Shown here piece after piece: positions 1-12,202 of a DNA stretch of 64,000 nt (position 1 is the stretch's first letter; each line of letters opens with the position of its first letter). The notes beneath the pieces were generated by a model. That model was given only the letters and a program-made list of their open reading frames with translations. It made no database searches and was not told the DNA's origin. A program made the translations under genes and the position numbers. Origin of the DNA: Arsenophonus sp052174535 (GTDB lineage Bacteria > Pseudomonadota > Gammaproteobacteria > Enterobacterales > Enterobacteriaceae); contig JBQMRQ010000048.1 of NCBI GenBank assembly GCA_052174535.1, positions 10,089 through 74,088 on the forward strand, written 5' to 3'.

Positions 1-244
1 CATATTGTTAGAATCGTGAATTCAAGTCAAACTAAATCTCAACAAACGGTGCCTATCAACTATCTAACAGAATTATGAATTAGTTCATGCAATGAATTAC
101 AGATCATATCTCCTTTATTAAATACCTGTAAACTAGACTTTTCATGATATATCATCTCTTTGTTGTTAACATCATTCATAAAATGAATCATCAGGATATA
201 TATCAGGATCTTTAAAATCCTATACTTAAAATGAACATAACTCT
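1..244 (-). mobile_element. IS256-family relic, 5' end only (continues left of window)
   Basis: This is the transposase-start end of a minus-strand copy of the dispersed IS256-type element. It ends with the tip that recurs at other copies (reverse strand AGAGTTATGTTCATTTT). The rest lies outside the window. The tip at 244 runs directly into the interior of a plus-strand copy, so this copy probably inserted into that one. The reading frame is broken. Confidence 0.75.
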
Positions 245-249
245 ATCCT

Positions 250-612
250 TTTAATCCTGCAGCGATGAAGAAGCTAGAGGAAGATCGAAAGAGCTGCTGG
301 CATTCTACGATTTTCCGTCAAGCACACTTGGGTGATCAATAAAAACGACAAAATTCAATTGAATCAGCTTTTGCAATAGTCTAAGGCTATAAAGCCGATT
401 CCCGAAGTACTAATAAGTTTAGAAAAATAATTATTTATCGTATTTTTTCTGCTACAGGCTGCTATAAAGAGCTGAACTGGGTTAAAGGAGATTTAATTTG
501 ACAACCCTTTATGGTAAATAATGGCCAATCTAAAACATAGAAACAGATTTACGAAGAATTAGAGGGGGGAGCGTAGTCTTATCAGACATATAATAGATTT
601 ACTAATAATTCT
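250..612 (+). mobile_element. IS256-family relic, 3' fragment
   Basis: This is the last third of a plus-strand IS256-type transposase. The frame at about 254-315 reads PAAMKKLEEDRKELLAFYDF, the usual C-terminal region of the family. The fragment ends in the 3' tip (TAGATTTACTAATAATTCT). Stops and frameshifts follow the first 20 codons. The 5' part is missing because the copy ending at 244 sits in front of it. Confidence 0.75.
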
Positions 613-1592
613 TTATATTCATTGATAATATTTTTATAGAGCTAATAACATCTTTAACTAGAATTATTGATAGATTCTTTTTATTACAATCACGTTCATG
701 CCATTTTTATATTTTCATAATTGCAGATAAAAACTAAATAACCTTTTACTTCATGGTTTCTGATATTAATAATCTATCGCATACATAAATAAGCAGATCA
801 TAGGAGTTTCTAATGCTGCGACAATATGTATCCGATTCTAAATATATACCGATAAATAAGGTAGGTATGGCTAATTAAAACACTTAACTAAGAAATATTA
901 TTTCTGCAAATTCTGTAATTGGTAATTGATGATATTGTTGTGTAATTTTAGCTACACAGAGTAAGATTATCTTTACTATGATCTAAAGTTAGCATGACTC
1001 TGTATTCTTTGATTGTAGGTTATTAATCACCTCAGCAAATTTCATCATCCTATCATTTAAATTTTTCTCTAGTTGTTAGTTGGATAACAACATAGCTACT
1101 ATGAACACCTAGAAATATTAATCAGTGATTAATTTTTACTAATCAGTTGCTTGGTGTTCATTGTTATACTAGAACAGAAAGTATGTAAATTGAAGTAATC
1201 TTTCTATTCTCTATTTTTAGACAAAATTCGTAACTCTCTCATTAGAGAGATTATGAATTTTATCGGTTGGATAACTTCTTTTGAGTATGCTAATGACAGG
1301 TATTGTCAGCAACATATCTCCATAAAATCACATTTTAATGATCAGAATTTTTTTAAATTATTATCCCCCTTTTCTACAATTAGTCACTCTTGAATTCTTC
1401 ATTCATAAGTTTATAAATTTTTTTATTAAAATTATCATTATAACTTCAACAAATTTAAGATAGTTAATATATTAACGATAATATATAGTTATTAACTTTA
1501 ACATTAAAAATGACTTTTGTTATAAACATTTTTATGCAAAGTGCAAATAATCAAAATTTAAAGTTTTATAAAAAATAAATTTTAAATATAAA
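613..1592. other. AT-rich stretch without recognisable gene
   Basis: About 980 bases between two IS256 relics. All frames are full of stops, and I recognise no protein in either strand. One imperfect hairpin has 9-base arms (ATGAACACC at 1101-1109 and its complement at 1153-1161). This is probably a gene decayed beyond recognition plus intergenic DNA. Confidence 0.5.
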
Positions 1593-2246
1593 AAATTATT
1601 AGCAAATATAGTATAATAATGATGCTCAGGTTCTGCTCTGATGGTTTGTGAATCTTACTGCATCCTTAAACTAGATATTGTTTAACATCATGGTCAAACA
1701 GATTAAAATCCCATGATCTCTCCCAGCTTTTTTAGAAGATAAAATAGCTTAAATACCATTAAATAGCTCCTTTCTCAAACCACAATGCTTAAACATCACC
1801 TTCATAGCTTTACTGTCATGCAAAACCCGATTCAATTGAATTTGTCGTTTTTATTAACGTCCAAGTGCAATGACGGAAAATCATAGAATGCTAGCAGCTC
1901 TTCTAGATCTTTCTTTAGCTTTCTTTAGCTTTCTCATCGCTCCAGGATACGTTAAAATCTTACCAACAAGACACATCAAGAGATTTATTATCGATATTAT
2001 GGCTACCTTGCTAGACAGATCCCCATCACCCACAGTTTATCCTTAACCTTCGATTCTGTACCTTATAGGGTTTAAATCTAGCATATTAGCTATTTTATAT
2101 AGCTAATAGTGTTAATATTGCGTATATGGGGATATCTTTTGCTATTGCATTTTAAAAATTAATAGCATCTTGCCCCATAGCAGGCCTGAGAGATATAATT
2201 AAATCTAGCGATCAGTAGCCATTAAAAATTTGGATAAATTCACTTC
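1593..2246 (-). mobile_element. IS256-family relic, 3' half, interrupted by the copy at 2247-3641
   Basis: This minus-strand half-element starts at the 3' tip (TTATTAGCAAATATAGTAT, a decayed form of the usual tip). It stops in mid-transposase at 2246. The missing 5' half resumes at 3642 after a complete plus-strand copy, so the two halves were one element. The last eight bases (TTCACTTC, 2239-2246) resemble the first eight of the resuming half (TTCGTTTC, 3642-3649), as expected for a target duplication. Confidence 0.75.
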
Positions 2247-3641
2247 AAGTTATACTCCATTTTTTGTGTATGATTTCGAAGATAGTGGTGTGCATCTCTC
2301 CTGCTAATTAATTTTATGAATGATTTTAACAACAGAGAGATGATATCTCATAAAAAAGTCTAGCAAAGAGTATCCGTAAAATTAAATATTATCTCTGATC
2401 CCTTACATAAACTTATCTGTAAGGGTTTATCAGATAGTTGATGAGGACCGTTATTAAGGCGGAGCTTAAAGCCATGGTTGTAAGAAGATACTGAACGCTG
2501 TCTTGTTAACTGGTGTTTATGGTTGTCATCTGTACGGTTATATGTTACAGGAAACCATAGAGATTAGTATTGGCAATGTTGAGATTAACGTGCTAAGGTT
2601 AAAAGGAGATCGCAGCGGCAACAGAATATATTTCAAGAACTCGTTGCTAGCGCCTTATCTGAAGCGTAAAAAGAAACATTAAAGAGTTTCCTACACCCTG
2701 ACCTACTGACAAGGCATCATCACTAATGATTTTCACAAAATTCTTTGGGCTTCTCAGTGAAAGCACATACTCCCTCTTAGGTACCCCTCAATAAGCAGAC
2801 TGGAATAAGGAATAGCTTAAAGAGGATAGGCAATAGTTGCTTGCATGATTTAAGCGATATGCCTAACGTTTATTTCTTAACTGAAGGCATATATCATTCT
2901 GTTAAACAAGCTAATCGTCTTTACCTGATGATCATTATCAGCGGCACTGAATGGGTGGGATAAAAAGCTCATTTCGATCGAAGATTCTTATTGAGAGTTG
3001 TAAATAAACTTGGCCGAACTTCTCAATAGACTTCAGGCGCGGATCTTAATCGTTTCTCCTAGATTTGAGTACGCAGTGGATATACGGCGATTGATTTTTA
3101 ACTGAAATGATAAAGATATTTCTAGTTGCGTAGCACTAATATTGTTAGGTGCATAAAATATGCTGATGTGCTAGCTTTACTTCCAAAAGGTATACAACTA
3201 AAAGTTAAAAATTGAGCTTCTGAGATTTAGGTAGTAGAAATCTGTTATCCCGCTAATAAAGCCTTTAATATTTTATTAGTAAGGTTTTAGTGGTATTTCG
3301 CAACGATAAGAAAAATGAAAAGATAAAGGAAGAGCTTGTTGCTATTTTATAACTTTCTGACAGTTCACTGAGTGTCAATAAGAACGAAGATCTAATTGAA
3401 TTTGCTTTTATGATAATGTGACCTACGAAAATTCTTCACACAAAGCGCTATAGTTTAAGAAACTAATTCTTTAATAGTATTTAGTTGCTCTAAACTGCTT
3501 AGAAAGTTATAATCAATGACTCGGAGAGGAAGCTGACCTTGCTGGGAAATAACGTCAAATTTAAGAATGCAGAATAGATTCACCAAGCATCAGAGTATAA
3601 CTTAATCTGACCCGTCATATACTAGATTTACTAATAACCCG
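2247..3641 (+). mobile_element. IS256-family relic, near full length, nested inside another copy
   Basis: A complete but dead plus-strand copy of about 1.4 kb. The left tip is AGTTATACTCC and the right tip CTAGATTTACTAATAAC. The transposase can be followed through most of its length (for example VEIN-LRLKGDRSGNRI at about 2580-2630), but there are many stops and frameshifts and no usable ORF. It splits a minus-strand copy whose halves lie at 1593-2246 and 3642-4425. Confidence 0.8.
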
Positions 3642-4425
3642 TTCGTTTCTGACTCTCAATAAGCATCTTCGAGCGCAATGAGATCTTTAAGGGGGTCTCT
3701 CACCAAGCACAGTAACCCCGATAATGAGAAACAGGTAAAAGCGATTACCTGATTAACAAGATGGTATATGCTATCGACCAAGAAATAAATATAGCGATAT
3801 CAATTAAATCACACAGGAGATAGGCACTCCATTGCCAATGTTCTTCAAGGCATTGAAGTTTTAGTCTCCTGATTAGGGATACTAAAAAGAATAAGGGCAG
3901 TCTTACGCTTTTTTATCAAGAAGTGCTTCCCTACAGAGTTTTGTAAAAATACAGATAGGAGCATACCCCTGGGCTTATTCCATAATAAGAACTCTTAGAC
4001 AATTTTACGCGCTTCAGATTAAGACGGTAAACAAAGAGTTTTAGAAGTATATTCGTTACCTCTGTAATCCTTTAACCTTACTCATTTTAATCTTAACACA
4101 CTAACAATCAATCTGCATTGTACAGTTCGCTCTGAGACATAACCGCTATAGATGATAGCCATGACAACACCCATCGACAAGGCAGAATTTTACATCTTGT
4201 CGAACGAGCATGCGTTTCAAACTCACCCTCAATAACAGTTCCTGTCAGGGCTTTTCTGGCATCATTGTAGATGATTTAATGTAATAATATCTGCTTTTGC
4301 AGATACCTATAGAATAGAACTTTAATGGCATACCATCTGTCTCTTGTTAAAGTCATTCATGAAATTAATTAGCTGCATATATCAGCATCTCTGAAAACTC
4401 TATACACACAAATAACCATAACTCT
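3642..4425 (-). mobile_element. IS256-family relic, 5' half (continuation of 1593-2246)
   Basis: This is the 5' half of a minus-strand IS256-type element. It ends at the usual tip (reverse strand AGAGTTATGGTTATTT). Together with 1593-2246 it makes up about 1.44 kb, one element length. The coding frame is destroyed by stops. Confidence 0.75.
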
Positions 4426-4429
4426 CCTC

Positions 4430-4803
4430 CATTGGATACTTACAGACAATTGGAAAGAATTTAAAGACCACATTTTGATCTACAAAACGTTTAGATATCA
4501 GAAAATATGAATTCGACCGTCTGTTATACAGAGCTTGATATAGAATATAGACTTAGTTTGCTGCTGAATTCTAAAAGGAATGATATGCCTATCGATTTAA
4601 TGCGCGCATGGAAACTAGACTAGAAAGCAATTATTTCACTTCTAGTTAAGAAGTTGAGATCATTATGCATTGATATGTTTTAGTGTACAATCAGTAATTA
4701 AGTTCAATTAGTAATTGATTAGAAAACTCCACTGCAGTTTATAAAAGATAAGTTCAAAGTTAAACCTGAATTATTCAAAAAAAATATACTATCTTCCGAG
4801 AGT
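4430..4803 (+). mobile_element. IS481-family transposase relic, 3' fragment
   Basis: In plus-strand frames with shifts I can read pieces of an IS481-type integrase core: DNWKEF (from the TDN-GKEF motif) at about 4447, and a C-terminal SSKLNLNYSKKIYYLP at about 4750-4795. Three other relics in this window share the same tail. The N-terminal half is absent. It lies just downstream of the dead crp gene, which is on the other strand. Confidence 0.65.
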
Positions 4804-4819
4804 GATAGTAGCTACTGAT

Positions 4820-5475
4820 TTATAAGATATTAACATGCACCCCATAAACGACAATGGTTTTACCGTGAGCAGAAATTAGATTTTGATCTTCTAGCATTTT
4901 TTAGGATACGTCCCAGCATTTCGCATAAGCATCCTGCTATTTGACCTATTTCTTGACGAGTTATTTTAATTTCATCCCATCTAGATGCGTCATCGCGTCA
5001 GGTTATTTTATTAAAATTAATAATGTTTGTGCAATACGGCCTGCAACATCTAAAAAAGCTAGATTACCGACTTTTTCAGATGTTGTTTGTAACCATTTAG
5101 CCATTTGTACTGATAACTGTATCAAAATATCTGGATTTATATGTATTAATAGGCGAAAATTCTTATAAGAAATTTCAGCGATTTCACAGGCGATTTTAGC
5201 TCTAACCAAAGCTGCTCCGTTCTTGCTCTTCTTTAAATAATCCAAGTTCAGCAATAAAATCCCCCTGATTTAGATAGGAAAGAATCATTTCTTTTCCTTA
5301 TTTATTTTTAATCAAAACAGAAACAGAACTTTTTATAATATAAAAAGTGTTTCTGATTTATTCACCCCGATGAATAAGAGTATTTTGAATGGATATTATG
5401 AGTATGGCAGCGTGATAAAAACTATTTAATAGTTGGATTTGTGTATATGTGTATGTATGGTTTGCCGAAAATCAT
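4820..5475 (-). pseudogene. crp: crp pseudogene (cAMP receptor protein)
   Basis: The whole of CRP can be followed on the minus strand: start MIFGKP, then HRGE and IKSSVSVLIK in the cyclic-nucleotide barrel, EMILSYLNQGDFI-ELGLF, VRAKIACEIAEISYKNF, and NPDILIQLSVQMAKWLQ. Next come SEKVGNLAFLDVAGRIAQTL, PDAMTHLDGM, and at the end MLEDQNLISAHGKTIVVYG. The frame is broken by a stop at the Trp of the N-terminal region, a stop in the barrel, a shift near 5240 and stops and shifts in the helix-turn-helix region. The longest open piece is about 83 codons, without either complete domain. The total length (656 b) is close to the 633 b of the intact gene, so decay has been by point mutation and small indels. 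A functional CRP from this locus is very unlikely. Confidence 0.93.
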
Positions 5476-6066
5476 TTCGCATAATCCTTTAATATTATTA
5501 TAGCAAAATATGAGTCTTCATAAGGCAGCTTGTCTTTAAAGTTCCAAGACAATAAACTAACTTATTTAGCTTATAAAAATTAATATTAACTATAAAATAT
5601 ATTAGTTCAGAATTTTTAGTATTTCTCTTAATTATACTATAAATATGATTTTACTTTATAACAAAATAAAAGCATTTTAAAATAAAAGCATTCTATTTCT
5701 ACTGTTTTGATTTACTTATATTATAAGTAATTAAAATTTATATTTTAGCAATTAAGTTAATTAACTTTAACATATCTATTAATAGATATCATTAAGCAAA
5801 TATTTAATTTAAAATTAATCTTAAATAATTATTTATTATAATAAATATTATTATAATAGAGTAAATTACTTATTAAGTTATTAACTATAAAATATAAACT
5901 ATATTATTACTATAATATATGATAAATAATTTAGACATAGCTAAAATTTAGTATAATTGTAAAAATATAAAATTGATATAAATAAAATTTAATTATATGT
6001 TATTAGCTTATTTTGTAGATAACTTTTATTAGTAATAAGTTTTATCAATGGATTCATAATTAAATT
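5476..6066. other. AT-rich intergenic stretch
   Basis: This region lies upstream of the dead crp. It is extremely AT-rich from about 5540 with many short A/T runs. I see no gene, no clear promoter and no repeat array. Confidence 0.6.
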
Positions 6067-7385
6067 CTAAAGTATGCTTATTTTTAGTATATGAAGTTTA
6101 GGATATGGTGATGAGGCTGCCACCTCCAGCCTGATTGATTTCCTGAATTATTTTAATAAAACTGAAATGATTATGCTATAAAAATCTAGCCTACAGATAT
6201 TCGCAAAACTAGATATTATCTCTGATCCATTACACTAATTCATCTGCAATGGTTTCTCAGGTAAGCTGATAGAATCGCTGTTAAGACTGAACTTAAGTCC
6301 ATGCTGCGAACATGCTGAACGCTATCTTCTCGGCGAGCGTCTATAATGGTTATTTGCTACAGCGAATTATATAGACTATTATTGCCAATAATAATATTAA
6401 AGTAACTAAGGTCAAAGAGTTGATACTATCTGGATATGCATCTGTGAGGGGTAGTTCTCTACCAGAGATTTTTCGAAGCCCTAAGGCATTTCTTGATAAA
6501 AAGCACATGATTCTCTCTGCTAGTAGCATCAGGATATTGAAATAGTAATAGCTTAAAGAACATAGACAATAGCGGCTACATAATTTATGCAATACACCTT
6601 CGTTTATTTTTTGGCTAAAGGTATATATCATTCTGATAGACAAGCTAATCGCCTTTTTTTGCTAGTTATATTGATGGTACTAAGGATGGATGTAAATAAC
6701 TTACTCTAGTTAAAGATGATTATTCAAGTCAAAAAATTGGGTATAACTTTTTAATGGGTAGTAAGCACGCGAGGCTCAACCGTATCCCCTCAGATTCCTG
6801 AGGTAGGAGAGAACAGCGCCATTAGTTTTTGGAATTCAATAGAAAAAACATTCCTGGATACGTAGCACCAACACACTATTGAGTAGCATAAAACAATCAA
6901 TATGCTTACCTTCACTCCTTTAAGCCATGTAACTAAAAGTTAAACCTGAACTGTAAGAAGTTCTGCCTACCAGAGAGCTTTATGATGCCGATCATTAAGC
7001 CCTGGATATTTTATTGCAAAATTTTCAGAAAATTATTCCTACAGCAATGAAGAATCTGGAGAAATATTAAGAAGAACAGTTGCCACTCTACAATTTTTCT
7101 TCAGCGAAGTAGGTATTAATAATAACAATAAATTCAATTGATTATCTCTTACAACTAGCCTACTAAGCTAATTCGCGAAGCGCTGTAGTTCAAGAAAATA
7201 ATCTTTTAATGGTATTTAATTTAAAACCGTGTCTTTTCAGAAAACCTGAAAGCAGCTTAGAAGATTTGATTTAGTAACTCTCTGCTGGTAAATAACGTCT
7301 AATTTAAGAGTAGAGAATAGATTCACAAAGCATCAGAGTGGAACATAGTCTAACCACTATATACTTAATATTTGCTAATAATTCT
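6067..7385 (+). mobile_element. IS256-family relic, near full length
   Basis: Plus-strand copy of about 1.3 kb. The left tip is AAGTATGCTTATTTTTAGTAT and the right tip ends in TTTGCTAATAATTCT. The transposase is followed in fragments: LLQRIIXTIIANN at about 6355 and the KVKPELXEVLPT-like tail near 6920-6970. There are many stops. The 97-codon minus-strand ORF inside it (6350-6643) is antisense to the transposase and not a gene. Confidence 0.8.
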
Positions 7386-7439
7386 AATATTTCGATTAAA
7401 ACTAACTAATTTTATTCATTCATATTTCAAATAATTATC

Positions 7440-8260
7440 TCTTTTATTTTATTATCAGATCCCAGAAGAGAGTATGGTTTTTAAATAATCAGGTTTAACT
7501 TTGAACTAATCTTTCATAGACTCCAGTGAAGTTTTACTACCTAATAGTGATTTGGATAATTTCAATTTTACAACTAATCTATTGATGCAGAGTGATCTCA
7601 ATCTCTTCACCAGAATTTAAATAATGAATTTTCAATTCATCCTATATACTCATTAAATCGCTCAACCATATCATTTGTTTGAATATACTTAGCAGGCTAA
7701 GTTAATATTTTATACTAATTTCTACAAAAACGCTTAAATTCATGTCTTTATATGGTTGAATATTTTTACAGAGCAAAGTCGGTCTATAAAATCTTTACAA
7801 TTGTCTGTAAGTACCTGATGGATAGTTATAGAATATCCTTGATTAAAATCACGTAAGAAGTGTCGAGTATTGGGCACAATCTTAAGCCTTGCAAAGGAAG
7901 ATAAAAACCTATCGAGTGGCGCAATAATTTATGCCTATTAAAAAAATAATATCCTGAAATTTTGTTTAGTTATTTGCGGAAGATATTTAAAGCTTTACCC
8001 GTACAAGATAAGCAAGATCGTAGCTTTAAATGCTTTATAACTACGGCTTAAGGGCTCTTCCCATTCAATTGCTTCAATTTCACGCAAATTCCTTCTTAAG
8101 TTCTGTGCATAAACAATGATATAAGCCAGAGTAAAATGCTACAACAAAGTTTTAGAATTCACGTACAACTGTCAGCAGATTGAAAATGAGAAACGTTTTT
8201 GGAAAAAACGACTACGATTCTTAAATGGAATACAGTATCATCGGCAAATAATGGAAAATA
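7440..8260 (-). mobile_element. IS481-family transposase relic
   Basis: Minus-strand integrase-type transposase. From the 5' side I read SYKAFKA, KYLPQITKQNFRILFF (the usual VKYLPQMADE-RRYLFVA region), ARLKIVPNTRHFLRDFNQGYS, TIHQVLTDNCKDFIDRL with the catalytic-region TDN, and the tail LGSKTSLESMKDQFKVKP. Multiple stops and shifts interrupt it, including one after the TDN segment. The N-terminal helix-turn-helix is poorly preserved. Confidence 0.75.
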
Positions 8261-8409
8261 TGAGATATTATCATCAGGGTATGTTTATAAAATTATTGAT
8301 AGATATCTTATACTATAAGAAGAATTTTCTCTATAGAGTTTATTATAAAAAAGCAAAGATCATACAGATAAAAAAGATTCTTTCCTTACTCCATACCAAA
8401 TAAAGCTGC

Positions 8410-9255
8410 ATCTCATTAGATTAATTTCACGATAATCTATTGTATGATATCGATCTATGCATTGAAGCAACTCATTCCACTTTATCTCCTACTAATATTG
8501 TTATAGTGACCATAATATTATACGCTGCAGATGTTCATTAGAGTTATACAGTAATATCGTTATGAAATTTCTGATTGCAGGAAAAGATTTAATAATCTTT
8601 ATTGGAAGTGTCTACTGGCAAAACTACATCACAAGGATAATGATTAGTTGTTCGTGATATATGCTGAATAATTTCACTTTATTGGAATTAGCGAAACAAA
8701 CAGGTATTGATTTAAAAGCAGCGTTTAGATAGCCTCACTATTTCCTTGCTTTAGTAGTAACAGTCAACTTAAGTTGACTAAATGGTATTATTAAAGTTGA
8801 TGAATATTTTCCTCTGAATTATTTAAAAGGAAACGTTATCTTCTAAATAAAAAATCTAGAAAACATACAAGAGCAAGAGATAAAAGAAAAGAACGAATTT
8901 TACTCTTAATTGGCAAAGATTGCCGTAGCCATATAAGAAATGAGATTCTTGAAGCGTTTAATGAAAGTATATTAGCTGTTTTCTTGAGCGCCGTCATCAA
9001 TAATGAGTTCATCTTTTGTTCAGAGCAAGCTAAATAATGGTATTAAATCTTTACCAACTAGGATGAAATTAGTCATAATTACTAATTGGTTGGATTCTTG
9101 AAAAGTTATTAGTAATGAATTCCATATTAAAAATGTGAAGAATTATATCAACTGATTAAAAGGATAGCTGAATTGCTTTTATAGTATAAAGATAATTTTA
9201 TTTACTGAATTATTTTACCTAGAAAATGATTATTTAAAATCAAAATAATTAAATA
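8410..9255 (+). mobile_element. IS1595-family transposase relic
   Basis: Plus-strand relic of an ISXO2-like (IS1595) transposase. A degraded zinc-ribbon part (RYEISDCRKRFNNLYW) lies at about 8560-8605, followed by a helix-turn-helix-like ELAKQTGIDLKAAFR. Next is LNGIIKVDEYF at about 8777, matching the family's GIVE-DE-F start of the catalytic domain. ESFKGKRYLLNKKSRKHTRA and KERILLLIGKDC follow. The C-terminal YQLIKR piece matches the family's YHSRLK. Stops and frameshifts occur throughout. Confidence 0.72.
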
Positions 9256-10917
9256 CAGACATGGTTACATATTGCTCTGCTAACAAAGTAATAAAACCTC
9301 TGCTTAATATAATAAAAATTATACTCTTTTATAGAAAGTAAAACCAATTAACCTTGTATTAATAATCAAAACAAGAGATAATTTCACCATCTGTTTATGA
9401 TAAAACATTCAAAAACCTGTTTTATTTCCGCTAAGACATTATCGATATTTTCCCATTTACATAAAAGTCTATTAATAGTTTGTTTCTGTATCATCAATAA
9501 TCTGTAATTAGTGACTCTGTGATGTAACAAAATGCGACATCACTCTCTTTTCTGAAATTAATGAAATATGCTATACTAAAAAATCCTCCAGTGATTGCTG
9601 TTTCTGTGTTATTTAGTATAATGGCAACTTTACACCTCTAAATTATTTCATTAGCACTTAAATAGGAGAACCTATTTGTAATATTCCAGACTAAATAGAG
9701 GTAGGTTTACGGGTATCTAAATATTCTAAGACGTTCGAAGATTTCGATTGATATTAAAGATTCGAATTACTGGTTTGATTAACTATTTGTTTATTGAAAA
9801 TATCCAGAACTAATTTTTAAAACTCTTTTGTTATTGAAGGAGATATTTGGCGAACATATGGCAATTAAATGTGGATTACGTGCAAAAAATATATCGATTT
9901 TTCACATAAACTATTATTTATTCATCGATCCTTAAATTAAGGATCATTGACATATGAGAGCTGAACTTCTCTAAATTAGATGCATAAATCTAGCTAATGG
10001 CATTAACTTTTTTATAAAAGTTCTTATAAATTTAGTAGAAAATCAGATTTTTCCATTATGGAAAATAATTTCAAGGATAGTTTTATTAAAGATATTAAGG
10101 TATTTATAATAATGATTTTTCTTTGAATTTTAAGATAACTCCTCCGTGGTAGGAGCTATTAATCTCTGATTTTACTGGCGCAGATTAAATAAAGTTATCT
10201 TTACAGACGTTAAAGAAGGATCTTCTGCAAGACTTTTCAGCTTCCCCTAAAACCAGCATCATTCTTGATTACAAAATTTACGTATAAAATACGATATTAA
10301 CGTGTTATACACCTTTGATTATTACGAAACGCTAATCCTGATATTATTTTATAAACGAAAATAAACTATAGCAGATTGATTTCTTCTTTCATTAATGGAT
10401 ACTTAAAAGTTTACTTTTTGAGGATTCTCCTGTTCAAAGAACTCAATCACCTTATTATTAAGATGATTTATTGAATACGTATCATCATATACTTTAATTT
10501 TCATCTTAATGATCATTATCAACCCAAAGCAATCTTATTTGCAGAGATACCAAATATTTTTATCAATCTCTGTTGCAGTTATAATGTTTTTCATTGATTA
10601 GGAGAAATACAATTAGTTCTCTATCTACAATAAGGTTAATAAATCCAGCAATAATGATAGTTTATCTTACGTTATCGAAAAAATTTATTGATCATTTAAA
10701 CATCTTCTTCATATTTTCTATTTTAATTCGTATTGTTTTAGCCTGAATTTTTATCGCCTCTTTAGTTTACGAAATTTAGGTAATTCGTTATTTTCATATT
10801 TCTAAGGTTTTATTTTTAATATAGCTTGATTAAAATCATTATTTTCTAAAACTTCAAACAAATCCTCATGCTTTATAAGTTTCTAATATTTCGTATAGCG
10901 AGAAAACTCATTGTTCT
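9256..10917. other. Unassigned decayed stretch
   Basis: About 1.66 kb between an IS1595 relic and an IS256 relic. I recognise no gene. On the minus strand two fairly coherent low-stop pieces suggest a former protein: about 10860-10740 (KHEDLFEVLENNDFNQAILK and on) and about 10490-10400 (KIKVYDDTYSINHLNNKVIE). Both are lysine- and asparagine-rich. I cannot name the family. An open segment at about 9860-9900 on the plus strand reads GEHMAIKCGLRAKNI and is also unassigned. Confidence 0.45.
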
Positions 10918-12202
10918 GGAGTTATTAGCAAATCTGGTGTATAGAACAGTCAAGCATCCGATCTGATACTTTATAAATCTATTCTCCACCCTTTAATTTG
11001 GTATTGTTTAGCACTAAGGTTAGCCAGGTAAAATTCTACTTAACAGGTTTCAGCTTTTTTTGAGGAGATTACATCAGCTTAAATACCATTGAAATAGTTA
11101 TTTTTCTTGAAGCACAGTTCTTCTCAATCTTTCTCTAGCTTTTTATCGCTGCAAGATACTTTTCTGAAAATTTTATCAACAAAAACATCAAGAGTTTTTA
11201 TTAGCGGCACTGCAGATCTATGCTAGTGGATCCTCCAGCAACTTAGCTTTAATTTTTACTTTCATACCTTTTGAGAATAAAACCAGCATATAAACTATCT
11301 TATCTACACAAGAACATTAATGCTGTAAGCCCGGGAATATCTTTCCCATTGCATTCCAAAAGCTAAGGATACTGTCCCTCCCATACTAAGCTTGGGAGAT
11401 ACGATTAACCTATTTACTCATAGGGCATTAGAAATTAAATCCAGTTCAATTTTTACTCTTGATAAATATCTTTGATTACAACCGTCTCCTTACATTCATA
11501 TTCAGTAACGCCGATAATAGGCAGAAGGCAAAGATGATCACCTGCCTAACAGGATGGTTTGTTAACAATACAAAACAAACCGTTAGGCATATCGATTAAA
11601 TTATGCAGATACCCTTGCTTGCGATATTCAAGGCATCTGTGTTTTAATATGCTGATGAGTCTTAAAAGAAATCATGGGTTTTATCATCAAGAATTGGCTC
11701 ATGGATTCAAAATTACTGATAGATAATACCTCAGGCTTTACAGGTGCAAAGCCATTGTAGTAACTCTTCACCATTTTATATACTTCAGATAAGGGAGTAG
11801 GAATAAGCTGTTGAAGTATATTTCATTGTCTATGCGATTCTTGATATTCGCACTTCAATCTTAATAGCGCCCTCATACTTATCATCTTGCATGACTCACT
11901 GAGCAAATAACCGTTACGAATGATGACATGAGATCTCATTAATAAAACGACGTTGAGTATGTTTTTTAATCATAGCTTCAATCTCAACCTTAACAACGAT
12001 GCCTATAGCTATCTGATATAATTACAGATGAGTTATGCAATAGATCGGAGGTAATATTTGATTTTTCAGATTATCTGTATGATAGAGTTTTATGACACAT
12101 GATTTCTATTATATAGAAATCATTTAGAAATCATTTATGAAATAAATCAGCATAATATGCCAAGCATATCCGAATTTTATATACTAAAATAGACACACCT
12201 CT
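10918..12202 (-). mobile_element. IS256-family relic, near full length
   Basis: Minus-strand copy. It starts at the 3' tip (GGAGTTATTAGCAAATCTGG) and ends near the 5' tip (ATACTAAAATAGACACACCTCT, a decayed form). The transposase is broken by many stops. At about 1.29 kb it is slightly shortened by small deletions. Confidence 0.8.

Noticed and set aside
6350..6643. 97-codon minus-strand ORF
   Set aside because: It is antisense to the transposase of an IS256 relic and similar to no protein I know.
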